This document shows, one piece after another, positions 12,204 to 25,473 of a stretch of 64,000 bases of DNA. A program made the translations under genes and the position numbers. The notes below the pieces were generated by a model. The model worked only from the letters and a program-made list of their open reading frames with translations, was not told where the DNA came from and made no database searches. Origin of the DNA: Pelodera strongyloides. Its lineage: Eukaryota; Nematoda; Chromadorea; Rhabditida; Rhabditidae. Location: NCBI GenBank assembly GCA_036852015.1, contig JAANDG010000548.1, positions 35,285 through 99,284 on the forward strand, written 5' to 3'. Within the stretch, counting starts at the first letter, position 1; each line of letters starts with the position of its first letter.

Positions 12204-12784
12204 AGTGTCCAAAAAGCGATGTACTGTCCCTCATTTGGTATCCCGGTTAGTTATGCCTTTTATGGCGAACCAGAATAATGTAATTTTTTCGTGAAATCCA
12301 TGTTTCGTTCACGACATGGATTTTTTTCGAGTTGGCTGGCTTTTTTGGAAGGGAAATTTCATAAACTGTACAGAAAAAAAAATATACGTTGATGACACTA
12401 GCGTTATGAGCGGAGAAAGTCTGGCGCTGCGTGAAGAATATTGGATCGTTGTATGCAGTTCAAAAAATATAGAAGTTAGGCAAAACATACAGTAGCCAAC
12501 GAGTGAAAATTTTAAGAAAATGAAACAATAGCCCGTGTCGACAACGAGTGGAAAATTTTAAGAAAATGAAACAATAGCCCGTATTCTCGGGTCGACGGGA
12601 ATGTTCCGTTTGTGAGCTCATTCGTATGCAAATTTTTCCTCCAGCTAGACTGATAGTCGAGAAATTTGCATACAAAGGATTTCCCAAACGGAACGTTTCC
12701 CCGAGAATACGGGCTAATGAATCTATCTCATGCAATAAAGTCGGAGGCGTGCAGCTCTACGTAATGAAAAGTGGACAGTACATA
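12204..12784. mobile_element. Degenerate inverted-repeat transposon with a nested MITE
   Basis: The left end (AGTGTCC, then ATGTACTGTCC near 12220) is matched by the inverted GGACAGTACAT at the right end (about 12772-12784). The body has no intact transposase frame. A second element (12575-12716) lies inside it, so the outer element is the older one. Confidence 0.5.
12575..12716. mobile_element. Nearly palindromic MITE nested in an older transposon
   Basis: The left end TAGCCCGTATTCTCGGG is mirrored by CCCGAGAATACGGGCTA at the right end. Further in, GTTCCGTTTG is mirrored by CAAACGGAAC and TATGCAAATTT by GAAATTTGCATA. Just upstream a unit of about 50 bp (GAAAATTTTAAGAAAATGAA) is duplicated in tandem. 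Confidence 0.65.
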
Positions 12785-13592
12785 AAATAGTATATTCTAC
12801 GATGATTCCCTTCCAGTGCAAACAAAGGTAAAGTTATTGAAAAACAATTGCAAGATAAACACACTACGGACACAAATGAATCATACTATCATACACATAA
12901 CTAGGACAACAAGCACTGAATTGGGTAACAACACTGAATACTAGGATATGAACAATAACAAAAGAAAAGAATAATGCGGATTCATCATTAATGAGTCAGG
13001 CTGCCCTATACATCTATTTCAGTAATTGAAGCGTGTATAGGATTATGCGGCCCATGGACCAATGCAGCTCCACGCTCGTGCTGCACACATAAAACGGAAT
13101 TCATAAAGTAGGCAGACCACAAAATCGTAGAAACGGGGTGCTACACATTGGAAACGGAGTAACGGTGACGGTTCCCTGTTTTTTTTTGTCATGGCCTAAT
13201 ACATCAGCTGACCTTTTCGTGACCAATTTGAAAAGCGTCGTCAGCTGTCACCACATGATCACAAAATGTTTTTTTCGGAGAAAACCATTTGGCAACCGAT
13301 TACTTACAGTTTTTTTCAGTTTTTTTTTCTATGATAATCATGTTTAGACATGACGTCTTCCTTCTTTCTTTTCACAAATATACACTATGTAGAACCCATT
13401 ATTTTCAATTCGATTCATAAAGTATTTGCAGGTGCGCCACAAGTTCGCCAGGGTCAGCTCACCCCAATCGTCTAAATTTCGAGCACAGCTTTCATTTCAA
13501 TAGTTATTTATATTATAAAACTTCCTTCTCAATTCAACTTATTTCCCTTTCAATGAACTTTTATATTTATATCAAAACGCCAGATCGATTCG

Positions 13593-13773
13593 CCCCAGCT
13601 GTGAAGTCGCTCTCTAATAGCCGGCCCTCTCTCCGAGATGCACATTCTTCACGGTGTGCCTCTAGCTTCTTTGTCAACACTATTTCTTCCCTATCACCGT
13701 CTCAACCTCTCGCGGAACCTTGCTCTCTTGCATGTTTTTGCAGAGAAGTACACCGCGGCAAAGCAACGTGTCT
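13593..13773 (+). repeat. Diverged repeat pair, copy 2
   Basis: Second copy of the repeat at 11887-12077, with several indels. It ends in the same well-conserved block of about 26 nt. Nothing in it identifies the family. Confidence 0.6.
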
Positions 13774-15440
13774 TTCCACTCTCAAAACACTGAGTAGAGA
13801 TTTTTCAGCTACCAAGGGGGTTTCAAAGTAATGCACAATAAAACAATGAAAATGCAAATACTTCTCATGAAACTAGAGCATGGAATAGAATGCTCTGCTT
13901 TCCTCGTCGCTATGTAAAGAAAGCAATTGTTTTTCAATTACTAAACGTGTTGAAACTGTTCACTATCAATTGAAAGACAGAGGGAAACCAACGAAAAAAT
14001 TCCATATACATCTCTTTAATCAATAATTTGCAAGAAAAATATTGAGCTTCGTTATAAGATTCCATGTAAAAATCACGTTACTAAAGTTAGGTGTTGAATA
14101 AAATTAGAAATTATTAAAATAAACAGTACGCATACAAACTGGTAAGCCTCTACAAAATACTCATTTGAATAGAAATCTGCAGACCTACAGTAAGAGAAAC
14201 CAGAGCGGACTTTACAAGCATACTGAAGAAGAAATTAGATCCGATTCATGTCTACCGTACACCCTACACGCCTCTACAGTACAATGCTTTATCTCCCAAA
14301 ATATACTTAAAAAAACTCGATACTTAATATATTCACATCTGAATCCTACACTCTATAGAAAATGAAGATACAAATATATTAATAGACAGATACACTACGA
14401 CAATACTGCTATAAATATAAGCAGAACGTTCACACTTACTAACAAATACATTATATATTAATATATAATAAAATTAGAGATAATTGGAATAATTTCAATA
14501 TATAACTTCGAATAGGGGCAAGGAGAAACCTAAATTACCTATTGTTAGCTAGGGCCTTAACCTCAACCAAGACCCTAACCAATCCCCAAGGCATAACAGT
14601 ACATTAGTTTAATACACAATACAGTGTTACTGCTAAATTCACGCCAAAACAGAGACTCCTATCAGTAAGGATCAACAGTATTACTTGGACTTAAGAGAAA
14701 ATCAGAAAAATGAAAACAAGTGCATCATTTACAGAGTGTACAATAGTGTACAGCTTCACAAAACGGGAAGACTAATGAAGAAATGAAGAAACTAAAGAAA
14801 TATATAATGTCTAACAATAACTAACAAAAATCACTGGGAATAATAATTCATATTCGCTACTTCACTTCACTGCTCTCCTCTTCGTGTGCCTCTCTCAACA
14901 ACTCAAAATAAGCCCAGAAACACTAAAACTTCCTACAGTAGCCATATGCACGAAAAAGTCGGTGTCCCCTCTCTCTCTCTCCCTGGCGGGAAAAAAATTG
15001 CCCCGGGGTGCCGTCACCCATCTCCTCCTATCGCCCGCGGGAGGCTCGGGAGGTGACTCCTTCTTCGGGCTTCGTTCATACCACTACAGCAAAAGTACAG
15101 GATACTGGATACGGATAGTCACCACAAAACTAATATTCACGGGTGACAAAAGGAAAAAAACATATACATATACTGAATATAGATTTAATATAGTTAGATT
15201 ATACAGTACATACAAATATGATATAGAGCCAAATACTGAAAAATCGGTGCCTATGCTGCCATGGAATAACGTCGGGGGCAGAAACTGAGTATTGGTAGTT
15301 GCTGTATGAATAATCGATAAATTCTCCCAACGCCCCGACTAGTCAACATAATTCTGTAGTCGTCAATGCGCTCAATCAGACGCGGGATACTCACTCAAAA
15401 TTCAAAATTCACGTAAGAACTAAAAAATCAATCAATAATC

Positions 15441-18400
15441 TCAAATCTTGGTGAGTCCTGCAGCCACCTGGCATAACATTCTCGCTTGCCGCCTGAGGTT
15501 CGCGTCCGTGGTACGCTGTTGGAACTCTGCAAAACAAGTTTTTAGAACTCTGAAGTGACAAATAGTCCAGTCGATAAACAATTGATCAGTGATTCCCTCG
15601 GGGATCAGATCAATAGGATTAGGTCCAAAACACTAAGGCCTTTGCATAGGCAAAGGTACACGCTTATGCTTGCTTACCCAAATGCACCCTCAATCAAATA
15701 CAGAATCGCAAGAGGGGAAAACTAAATGTTTTATGATTGGATCTTAAACGGTTTCGCAAGGACAATCACTGCAATGAAAGTTGTTTGATTTGGATACCAA
15801 TATATACCAACTCAATATGACTCAAGAGCATAATGGACGCGAAATGAATAAAAACATTACACGGCACCAATGCCAACCACGGAAGAAAACTTAGATGAGT
15901 ACATACCTTAAATTATTATTAATTAATCAACTTTCTATATAACAAAAAAAAACATACCCTTCAAATTATGCGTAACCGCCGAAATCACTCCTGGAACATG
16001 GATCCCAATATCCGCATCGTAGATATTAATAGCCGTGAGCACGAATTCCATGTACCTTAAACATAGCAATAAACTTCAAAAAAAAAAAATTCTTGTATAG
16101 AATAATAGAATACCGCAGGGGCTCAGTTTTTCGTCAAAACATTTTCTTGATTTATACAATACCGCAGAGGCTCAGGTTTTCGGTTTCGTCTCTTACAGGG
16201 GCATGCGTTCAGTTGTTACTGTCTAGTGTAAACAACCGATGGCAGGGCAATCGTAAGTGAAAACTTCCAGATAACTCCACACATTCGCTGGATTTGATAC
16301 GGTAAGGTACCTTTTGTCAAAATAATTAAGGAAAAAAGGAGCACAGAAAAGTTAAAAGTTAAAAGCATAGAAAACATGATTCATTTGGTTTATACTCACA
16401 ACCAATTCAAAGCCATACAGGAGATAAACCCCACCTAAACTTGATATCCGTGTCCTTGTCCAAATAACGGCACAATTGCTGTAGAAGGGGGAGGAGCACC
16501 GGTTGGGGAAGCACGTTTTCCTATATTTGTACACAATGTTAGTTTAAAAAAGTGAGTTATATAAATGGAGCAAGGAAGATTGTGAAAAGAGCCTGTGCCA
16601 TTCTACAGGTCCATTTATCTCTCCAACGAACATGCCGTTCAATAACCCGATTACATAATCAAAGGACTGATTGAGAAAGGTCTTTAAGTCTTCATCCAAC
16701 TATCGACCATTGCTTCCCCAACAATAAATCCCATCACTGAAACATTCATCTAACCAACGAAACAAATCCTCTATACCACCATGTGCTACATTTACACCTA
16801 AACCTAAAAAAATGATCAAAATGAAAAACCTTTTGGAATAATTCCTCCGGATTCACATGTTGACATACATAGAGAATGGCCTCTTCATCGGCCAAGTTCA
16901 GCGCCTGAAACGAAAAACTCAGTGGATAGAAAAGTAAAATAGATAACAAACAAACATAATTAAAAGGTTATAAAACTGGGACTGACCTTCAGGGCCACCC
17001 GAAGGGGTCCCTGAACTGAAGTCCATTCTGGTCTACCGAAGCATACATAAAACATCGCAGTATTCCACCACTGATAGAGTATTTATGTTATACTTTCGCG
17101 CGCATTCGCCGCGAAAGCGTAACATAAATTATAAATACTCTATGATCAAAGTGCGCCAAAAAGGCTCGTCATTCAGTGCATTTTAATTCCTCACTATGAT
17201 GCTAAATAATTCTGAATATGTCCAAAAAATCTAACCTAGTAACAAAACACCAAAACTACCCACCGTCTCAAACGCCACGGCCACATTGCCTGCCAAAAGG
17301 AATGACTGAAGTTGTTGGACTAGAACCTGTCGTTCTGTGGCAAGGGGAGCCGGAGTCGCTGCCACCAACTGGGAGGTTTGAAGGGCGCGCAGCTGAAAGA
17401 TTAGAACTAAATTCACTAAATAGAATAATATAAAATTATGTTTCTTTCGTTGATCAGCATCCAGCATACAATACATATAATACTTAAATGATTACCTTAA
17501 ACCAGAACACACCGATTTCTCATAACAAATCACCATAAAGGGCTATAGAATGCGACAATGCTAGAAAAATGAATGAGGAAACAAACTCAATGTAAGATAA
17601 GTCCTCTACCCACCTGATTCAAGTATTGCTCCATTCCTTGTCTAAAGTGCTCATTCAATTGCTTGAATAGTTGTGTACAGGTACGCTCGATGGTCGGTAG
17701 TACAAGCTAAATAAAGCACTGAGGTGAATAAACAGCATCACTACAAACTATAAACCAAAAAGATGAAGATAAAGTACCGGGTTTTCTCAACCGAATCCGC
17801 AGAAACGGTGCACCGGGTCTGGTTCATTTCTGAAGCCGGACGAACTGTTAAAGGGAGAGGCCCACGAGAAAAAAGGTTTCCTCAATTTACTTGAAAAGAA
17901 TGTCCGGAATTTCAGAAATATTACTGTAAAAACCGCATTTCTTTAGGCCTAGAACTCGCGGAGTTATTCCTCGGCAAACTGTTCGGCCAGGTACCGTAGT
18001 CAGAATCAATTTTTGCGCTTTTAGGGGATTAAAGTATTGAAAAAGCTTTGTTATAATGGTAGGAATGTTCTTCGTTCGTTTAACAATCATTATGTAGGGA
18101 AAGAATGCTAATGGGTGGATATAAACCTAAAAACGTATTTAAACCTTTCTGACTACGGAAACTGGCCGAACTGTTTGCCGTGAAATATCTCTGCGAGTTC
18201 TAGGCGTAAAGAAATGCGGTTTTCACAGTAATATTTCTGAGTTTCCGGACGTTCTGTGCAAGTAAATTGAGGAACACTTTTTTCTCGTGGGCCTCTCCCT
18301 TTTTTAAACTTCCCTTCCCGGAGGCCAATTTTCTCGGGAAGCCGCATAAACCAAACGAACCTCAAATCCTAACTCTTCAAACCTCACTTATGTTTTTCTT

Positions 18401-21400
18401 TTTGGTTTTCTCTCAAGTTCTCTCCTTCTCTCAAAGCATCGAACTGACAAAAACTACAACCAAATAAACTATAGCAATCAGCGGATAAGGATGCAACTGT
18501 AAGTTTAATTTAACAACACGCAAACACACCTGCACAATCGCTTCTTTCGTTTTCTCCGCGACGCGTTGGTGGATTCCATCAGCAGATAGCTGAACGAAAT
18601 TTAATGATAAGAAAAGAAAATCATAAATCGACTGTCATTCCCGACACCACAGATATCCCCATGTTTCAGTATTCAGTGATATATCCCCGCAGTGGACAAA
18701 CATCACTGGACAGCGGCTTATGGTCCTACTCAAAAAAATTTCATTAAAGTGTCCCACTAATTGCGCTAAAAAAAAGGAGTTAAACTGCATACACCCTGTG
18801 AAACAACACCTCTTACCATATGGTTGGCCTGGATAGAGTTCTCCACCGCGAGCGAGTTCTCGTTGAGGGCGTTTCTGACCACATTCACCGTTTCATCACG
18901 ATTTGCCTCGATCATCTCGGAGACATTGGCCAGAAGGCGGTCCTCGCGAAGAGAGAATTCTTCCTCTGCACAAACACTCCAATATAAAAAAAGTAAACTA
19001 CAAGCGCAACAAGCTCTAAACTACAGATAAGCTCCAATACGAAACACACAATACAATGCTAAAGAAAAATCGGATTTCAGTTGTTTAGCGTGAACAAGCA
19101 AATCATACAGTATGCAAACCAAGCGTATCGTATTTCTAATAGGCCTAGCTCCAGAAAGCCATTCCAGTTGTTTGATATTCAAATATGTTTCGACATCACA
19201 TTTCGTTTAATAAACGCGAAACGCGGAAATACTCACTAAACTGTTTGAGCAAGTTCACAATATCCTCATTGGTAGCCGCGGCTCGACGTTCACTATCGGC
19301 GCGATCGGCTCTGCAAATCACTGGTATCTGCCAAACAATGATGGCACAGTAAAAGCACGCCAGGGGTACAGGTTGGTGCTTGAAAACACGCACCAACCAC
19401 CTCCGGATTGGTTTGTTTTGACCACCTCCGGAAGCAATTCCCAATTAATATGTTTTATTAAAACGCTCTATCACCAAGCTAAAGAAACCACCTCCATTTA
19501 CGCACGGAATTTACACCTTGAAGCACGCAACTTATAAACTTATTTTAGCCTGAGAGTCAATCTATATTTTGGTATTATTCTACAACCTCGAACATACAAA
19601 ATTTTTAACAAAACAATTAACATCCCAAAACTGTAGGACCATAAGACCTACCGTAACGTGAGTCTCTCGATATTCTCGCTTATTTCATCGAGTCTGGCCT
19701 GAATATCGGCCACGGGAATCCTCTCCTTTTCGCTTTCTGTTTCCCGCAATCCGGATGTACTGGCTTGTGCATCGGTGCTGAACAAAAAAGGTACCACATT
19801 TGGAAAGAACAAGACAAATTTCAAATACATAAATTCGGGCAAATATCAATTTTGTGATAAACCACTGGCAACGATGTCATACACAAATAACACAAAAAAA
19901 TAGATACATTCCTTTGCGTGGCACGCACTTAAGACTATATTCATGATAGGTATAACACCTATTATGAAGATGAAGCAGATTATTCAATTTTGCAATATCG
20001 GTGCCGAGAAATCATACTACACAGGAAAGTGGAAACCTCGATATGGCCCCGATCACGGCCCCATTTTTGGAGGGACGTGATCGGGGCCATATCGGGGTTT
20101 TTGGTTTCCCATGCTATAAAACTCACGCATCAGTTACTCCCGCATCCACCATATCACATAATTCGGTGTCGGCTGTCTTTTCCAAGGTCACATCCAACTG
20201 AAATGAATAAATTAAATCGGGAAACTGGAAAGTGCCCCCCCCCCCGCTCCCTGCCGTTCATGAGCACTTTCACTTTCTGTACAAGAAATAGGTGTATCGT
20301 AATCCGGCACCTTGTGCTTAACTCAAATGCCTGAAATTTAGAAACCGAGGTTACGATACCCTTATTTCCTCTATAGAAAGTGAAAGTGCACTTTTCACGG
20401 GGAAGAAAGTGCTTATAAACCTCTATAAACCCCTAACCCAGTTAACGATTTTCCGCCGGTGTTAGATGTGATTTACCGGAGTTAGAATGTAACTTAACCA
20501 TACCCTGCAAAACGCAATGTGGCACCTTTTCTACGTAACTACACACACTATTGCCATGGCGGTGTTACATTGATGACAAGTTCCTTACTACCTGATGTCA
20601 CGAAGTAGCAGCGTAAAGGCGTAAACGATAAAACACAATCGGTGGGTCTTTCCGAATCTTGGAATGCAATATCAAACTGGATACATCTTACAATAGAAAA
20701 CAGTAAACATATGATTATAAAATACAATCGTCAGGAATATATAAAAGAAAAAAGGTATTCGAATGGAATATGGGGTAGAAATTAGATTAGGGAATCCGGC
20801 TAAACCAACCCAAGTCCCATTTACGTATGAAATTACGTTACGCCCTGCTTCTCACCTGGACAACATTCTTGTAGTTGATTGCAATAAACTGAATTGTGTT
20901 TGTATTCTTCAGTGGACGGGCATCTTCGTCTTCATCATCACACAGAGAGTTGTCATCTAAACAAATATAAACACTAGGAGTATATCACAAAAAGAAAGAA
21001 AGTCTGTTGCACCAAGTTCTTAGACCACGATTTCGTCGCCTTTCAACCTCGATTATTGCACTGTTTCACCTATCCTTTTTTAATTGAATTCCAATCGAAT
21101 ATCTGATAGTAGTACCCGTAACGCTGTTCTTGCCATCATAGTCAACGAAGTGCTTAAATCACCCATTCGAACAATAAGCAAGTGTTATAATATATGCCGG
21201 TAAGAGAAAGCAAAGTTATCAGATATTTTCATAAAACCAACCCTCTACATCCTCATTATTCTCCGTGATGGCGAATGGGACGGCCGTGACAATTGGATGG
21301 CAGAATCCGACTTGGGTCACACTACAGAGCCGTGGAGTGGTGCGACTGTAGTCCAACTCCACACTGAAGATGTTCTGCAAAGGAATAATCAGGTCCAGCC

Positions 21401-24400
21401 ACCTTCAGTCTCTCCCACCTGATAATGAAGTTGAACATTTCACCAGCAAAACAATACAGTCGAGCCGGATATCTAACACCACTGCACATAAAGTAATCAA
21501 AAAGATAATTTCATTCTAAACGTCCACAAAACAAAACGGGGCAAATATCTGGAGTTTTATTTACGAAAGGATCTAATCGCAGACAACACAAGATTCCAAT
21601 GAGCCATATATTTTGAGATTTAGAACAAAAATGAATAAAAACCAACCGCTCCGTCCACGTCCACAATATGCAGATATCTGGCACTGGAGTCCGTGTACAC
21701 GGTAAACGGAGACGCGTGGAGCGCAAAGTCTAATCTAAACAAAAGGGCATACACAACCTAAAGCATCAATAAACAAAAACTATCATTTCCAACACATCAA
21801 GTGGTAGAAATTTGGGATTTCCGGGCAAAAATGGCTTTCGACGGTCAATGCTGATTAAAATCACAAAAGCACATCAAAAGAAGAATCCAAAGACTTATAA
21901 AGGAAAACCAAGATCGACTCCGAGCCACCAACCTGAGACGCCCAATGCATCCCCATGTTTCGCAATCAAACAACTGAATTCGTTTTCCCCCATCAGCCAC
22001 AGCAACACAATAACGCCAAAACTGCTCTCTGAAAACAAAACAGATAAGTACAATTATGACAATGACAACACTCGGAATAGACGGAACTACGTACATAAAA
22101 TATAAAACCTGATATAACGATGACGAAACATCATGCTTAGCAATAGCTCCCAGACCAATAGATGTATCAACAGATACGCCATTAACCAGTAGATAATATT
22201 ACACGACATAAAACATTCCGCAATAGAGGAAGAAAAAAGTAATATCATACATCAGAACTTACGGTGGCTGTTTGTTGGTGACATTGTCTAGGAAAATGAG
22301 CTGTGTGATAACATGACCTCCCATCTCCGGTTTCCATGTGTTAGCCAACCTAAATGGAATAGGAATACACCTTCCCGTGTATATGTCATATCTTCTACAA
22401 CAAACATGCACCTTTAACAATATACTTAAACCCTAAATTTCTCAGACATTCCAAATGTGCCATGTAAGCTTCCAAAAACACCACAAAGCGGATTCAATCT
22501 AATGACTGTTGCGATGTTGCGAAACAGAATTAGAATATTAGAAAGAACCACTAAGCATTTAAAAAACCAGCCACTCACTTTGCCTCTCCACCTTCTAGCA
22601 TGTAAAAGTAGATGTCTCCATTGTCGACCGCGATCGCTACAGCTGTTGCATCTGGTGATATGCACACAGCGGTGACGATGCCCTGCAATTTGATTGATAA
22701 AAAAGCAAGATTACGATACACGATTTATTAAATACACCTTTTGGTATATATTTAATAAATAAATAAAGAGTGTGTGTCCGGCGGAAGAGCACCAAAGCAA
22801 AATTCACCTACAAAAAACAGTATTAGAAGGATCACAAACCTCAAATGTAATCGTGTGTACAGCACCTTTTACGCCGCACAACTGGTCAAACGTCATCTGG
22901 AAAATAAACGCTGCTTAGTTCAAGGACAGATGAGCGATGCACCCTTTGAAGGGAAACTGGGCAACTTAACCGCTCAAAACCTCTCAAAGGCAATCACGAC
23001 AATTATTACTTTATTCGATAGTATACTATTTAACGAAAAATTTAGGAAGTAAGGTAGATTTATGCTACACTTCTTTTGTCGTTATTCCTTACTTACAAAA
23101 CTATATTAAAATTATATTTAAAATAAGTTTTGAGTTAACCCCTCCCTCTCACCTCAATATCGTCCTGATCACTGGTCAAATTCTTGCGTATTACACTCAA
23201 GTTGACAACATCCAGGACAGAACCCTAAACTTATAACCAAAAATCACGGTCACACAAAAGATGGACGAAATGCACCTTTCGATAAACATACAGACAATAT
23301 ACATTCTCAAAAATAAACTAACAAAAAGGGAGAACAAACACAATGCGTAATATGAAAAGCTATTCTCGTCATTATCTTACGTCGTAAAAAAAGAGACCTC
23401 AGCAAGAAACTAACAAAAACTGAACCCCTACCTGTGCAATTGAAAGAAGCACCAATTGCTCGTCGTCTTCGTCTTCCTGCACGTAATTGCACCATGAAAG
23501 CCAAGGAAGACCACCACCGATTGGCGAATCACGCATGATATTCACGAACTTTCGACTAAAACAAGTTATGTCTACCTTCTGCAACTTGAAACCACGAGAC
23601 TGCTTTTCACAACAATAATAAGATCCTAGGCAGTGCATAGACGAAGAGCTACGCATACGAATAAAGATAACGAGATAAAGAGTACCCGGTTGTATCAACC
23701 GAATCCGCAGACACGGTGCACCGGGGTCCAGTTCATTTCTGAAGCTGGACACACTGGCATTTAAACTTCCAGGAGGCCAATTTTCTCGGGAAGTTTGCAT
23801 ACGAATAACTATAGCAATAAGCGGAAAAAAAATATGGTCGAAGTAGCGATATACAGCTACAGCATAACAGAAAAAGGCCGCTCAATAACAGTTGTGTACA
23901 ATTTGAAAAATGAACAATAGACGAACTAACCCAAAATAAACCACACAGACAGAATCGTTTACACTACTCAACAACTGGGTCTAAGCTCAACCAAAAGTCA
24001 AATCTGGCATTGATCGTAAACTTATAATAACGTACATGTTGCATTGGTCGTTGACAAGGTAGACGTAAAGGTTTCCTTGGCTGTCCACAACGGCCAACAT
24101 CGGAACGTGTGAAGCCCAAGCTAGGTCAGCGGTCGGAGCGCGGAATCCCTAAATGTGAACGTTCGCAGAAAATCATTATGGTACTAATAATATTAGGCCA
24201 ATACAGAGGGGTTCACATTAACCTCAAAGTATACATCATCAGTAAACAAACAGGCCGTGAAACATTACGTTTCTGATTTGCGCGCACAAAGCACGATTCT
24301 TGTTTTCTGAATTTCTGACTTGTTCAAGACTTCTTCTGACTTGTAAGACTTGTTTTGTTCACTTCATATCCCGTTATTATCATGAATAAAGTGTAAATAC

Positions 24401-25473
24401 AAAATACACTATAGCGAAAAACCATCTGATTGACAAATTAATCATTGTTAGCACATGTCCTCTCTGTCATTTTATGTCTTATCGTGTCATGGTGTCATTA
24501 TTCGAAGACATGTCATTTTGAACGGACAAAATACAAACTACAGACTACAGATCATGGACATGAATCATGGACAAATCCCGTTCACCTTTATAAGTTGTCG
24601 CTGCTTGGAATCGCTGTGGATCACTCTCACGGAATCATTCGTTTCGGAGAAGATGCGGTAGGCAACCAGACGGTCGTGCACCCCCAGAAGCTGGCCTCCG
24701 AATTCGCGGCGCTAAAGCAGTTCCTTTCATAATAATAATTATTAATTAATAATAATCATTAATTTAGAATTATCACTGGTTCGATGAACTGCGGACAATT
24801 TGAATAAACCAAACAAAAGGAACAACATGCAACCCGTGCAGCAAGATACCAACATACTAACAAACGATGACTGGGGCTTATTTTGTGTGGAAAACACATA
24901 TGCAAGAACCGTTTTTAAAAGCACATAAAAAGCAGATAAAAATACAATTACTGAAAAAAGGAATCAAACCAACCTCCCACTTGTATTCCGAAATAAGCTG
25001 AGTATGTACTCTCGAAGAATCTCTTTCTCTCGGTTCTGCCCCGTCTTCCAAGTTGAGAACGACGTTGCGGCCCGTGTTGAAACGGACCACCGAGTCCTGG
25101 CCAGTCAGAACACTAAATTATTATTATTATTGTTATTATTATGAAAATAAGCGCAAACGCATACCAATACTTGATCAGCTAACTCGACAGAGCGTCACTT
25201 TAGCTTTTAGTAGAATTATCCTTGCAACACAACCCGAGAACTGTTTTCTATCCTCAAAAAGCCAAAAGCGAAAGTCAAACTTTGAACCAGGAACTAATAA
25301 GGCCACACCCGCATAACATACTAACCAATACAACGTGTATTTGTATACGTAAACAATTAATAAAAAAAACTATCGCCTAAACAGAAACATAATGTGTACG
25401 ACAAACAGACTCACTACTTTTCCATATAGTTGGACGGGGACAGTGCATCTGCCGGAAGGACCAGCTCACCCAT
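15441..25473 (-). CDS. EDC4: Enhancer of mRNA decapping 4 (EDC4/Ge-1), 24 exons, about 781 aa
   Basis: P-body scaffold that links DCP2 to its activators. Exons: 25415-25473, 24974-25112, 24586-24711, 24036-24148, 23432-23555, 23153-23224, 22840-22896, 22579-22682, 22263-22349, 21933-22028, 21647-21734, 21242-21374, 20856-20956, 20127-20197, 19652-19777, 19237-19310, 18817-18965, 18530-18589, 17614-17706, 17264-17392, 16830-16904, 16435-16520, 15958-16055, 15441-15526. Phases all agree over 2346 nt. Residues about 20-430 are the WD40 part (for example ADLAWASHVP..GNLYVYL). A predicted coiled coil spans about 475-590, and the conserved C-terminal helical domain about 594-781 (LPTIERTCTQLFKQLN, EEAILYVCQHVNPEELF). 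The human protein is near 1400 aa; the long Ser-rich linker is almost absent here. A splice acceptor abuts the ATG, so a further upstream exon cannot be excluded but is not needed. Confidence 0.93.
17073..17147. mobile_element. Short hairpin MITE in an EDC4 intron
   Basis: GATAGAGTATTTATGTTA is mirrored by TAACATAAA..TAAATACTCTATGATC, with CTTTCGCG and CGCGAAAG meeting near the centre. The whole is about 75 nt with a very short loop, and would form a stable hairpin in the EDC4 pre-mRNA. Confidence 0.55.
17776..18349. repeat. Repeat of about 122 bp split by a foldback element (filled site)
   Basis: Left part 17776-17847 and right part 18308-18349 together match one continuous copy at 23680-23801 (shared: CAACCGAATCCGCAG, ACGGTGCACCGGG, GGAGGCCAATTTTCTCGGGA). 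Here the repeat is interrupted by the TTAA-flanked foldback at 17848-18307. It lies in an EDC4 intron. Confidence 0.75.
17848..18307. mobile_element. TTAA-flanked foldback element (piggyBac-like MITE candidate)
   Basis: Two arms of about 150 bp (17849-18003 and 18151-18303) are inverted copies of each other around a loop of about 150 bp. The ends read TTAA-AGGGAGAGGCCC and GGGCCTCTCCCTTTT-TTAA. TTAA is the target duplicated by piggyBac transposons. The end resembles that of 44726-45123 (TTAA-AGGGACAGGCCC), so they may be one family. It has no coding capacity. Confidence 0.75.
19380..19495. repeat. ACCACCTCCGG repeat cluster 1
   Basis: The motif ACCACCTCCGG or a close variant occurs three times within about 110 bp of an EDC4 intron. 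The same motif, inverted, clusters at 26385-26545 in an SNF8 intron, so it is a short dispersed repeat. Confidence 0.5.
20031..20113. mobile_element. Palindromic MITE, GATCGGGGCC family, copy 1
   Basis: The arms ATGGCCCCGATCACG and CGTGATCGGGGCCAT are perfect inverted repeats around a loop of about 20 nt. The outer ends are ACAGGAAAGTGGAAACC and GGTTTCCCATG. It lies in an EDC4 intron and is related to 58066-58191. Confidence 0.7.
23680..23801. repeat. Uninterrupted copy of the 122-bp repeat (empty site)
   Basis: It matches both flanks of the foldback at 17848-18307 as one continuous sequence, with a single TTAA at 23761-23764 exactly where the foldback is inserted in the other copy. It lies in an EDC4 intron. 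Confidence 0.75.

Larger units (their letters stand above)
8851..15440. other. Intergenic region between Argonaute and EDC4
   Basis: 6.6 kb between the Argonaute start and the EDC4 stop (both minus strand). I found no coding exon that joins into a gene. Its recognisable content is listed separately: three GGGAGTTTCCC sites, a small inverted-repeat element (9401-9603), a tRNA-like sequence (10965-11033), a diverged repeat pair (11887-12077 and 13593-13773) and a nested transposon (12204-12784). The rest is AT-rich. It should contain the Argonaute promoter and the EDC4 3' UTR. Confidence 0.6.

Noticed and set aside
14884..15288. Open reading frame of 134 codons downstream of EDC4
   Set aside because: It overlaps the likely EDC4 3' UTR, has no recognisable domain, and begins in a CTCTCT tract. 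It is probably chance.
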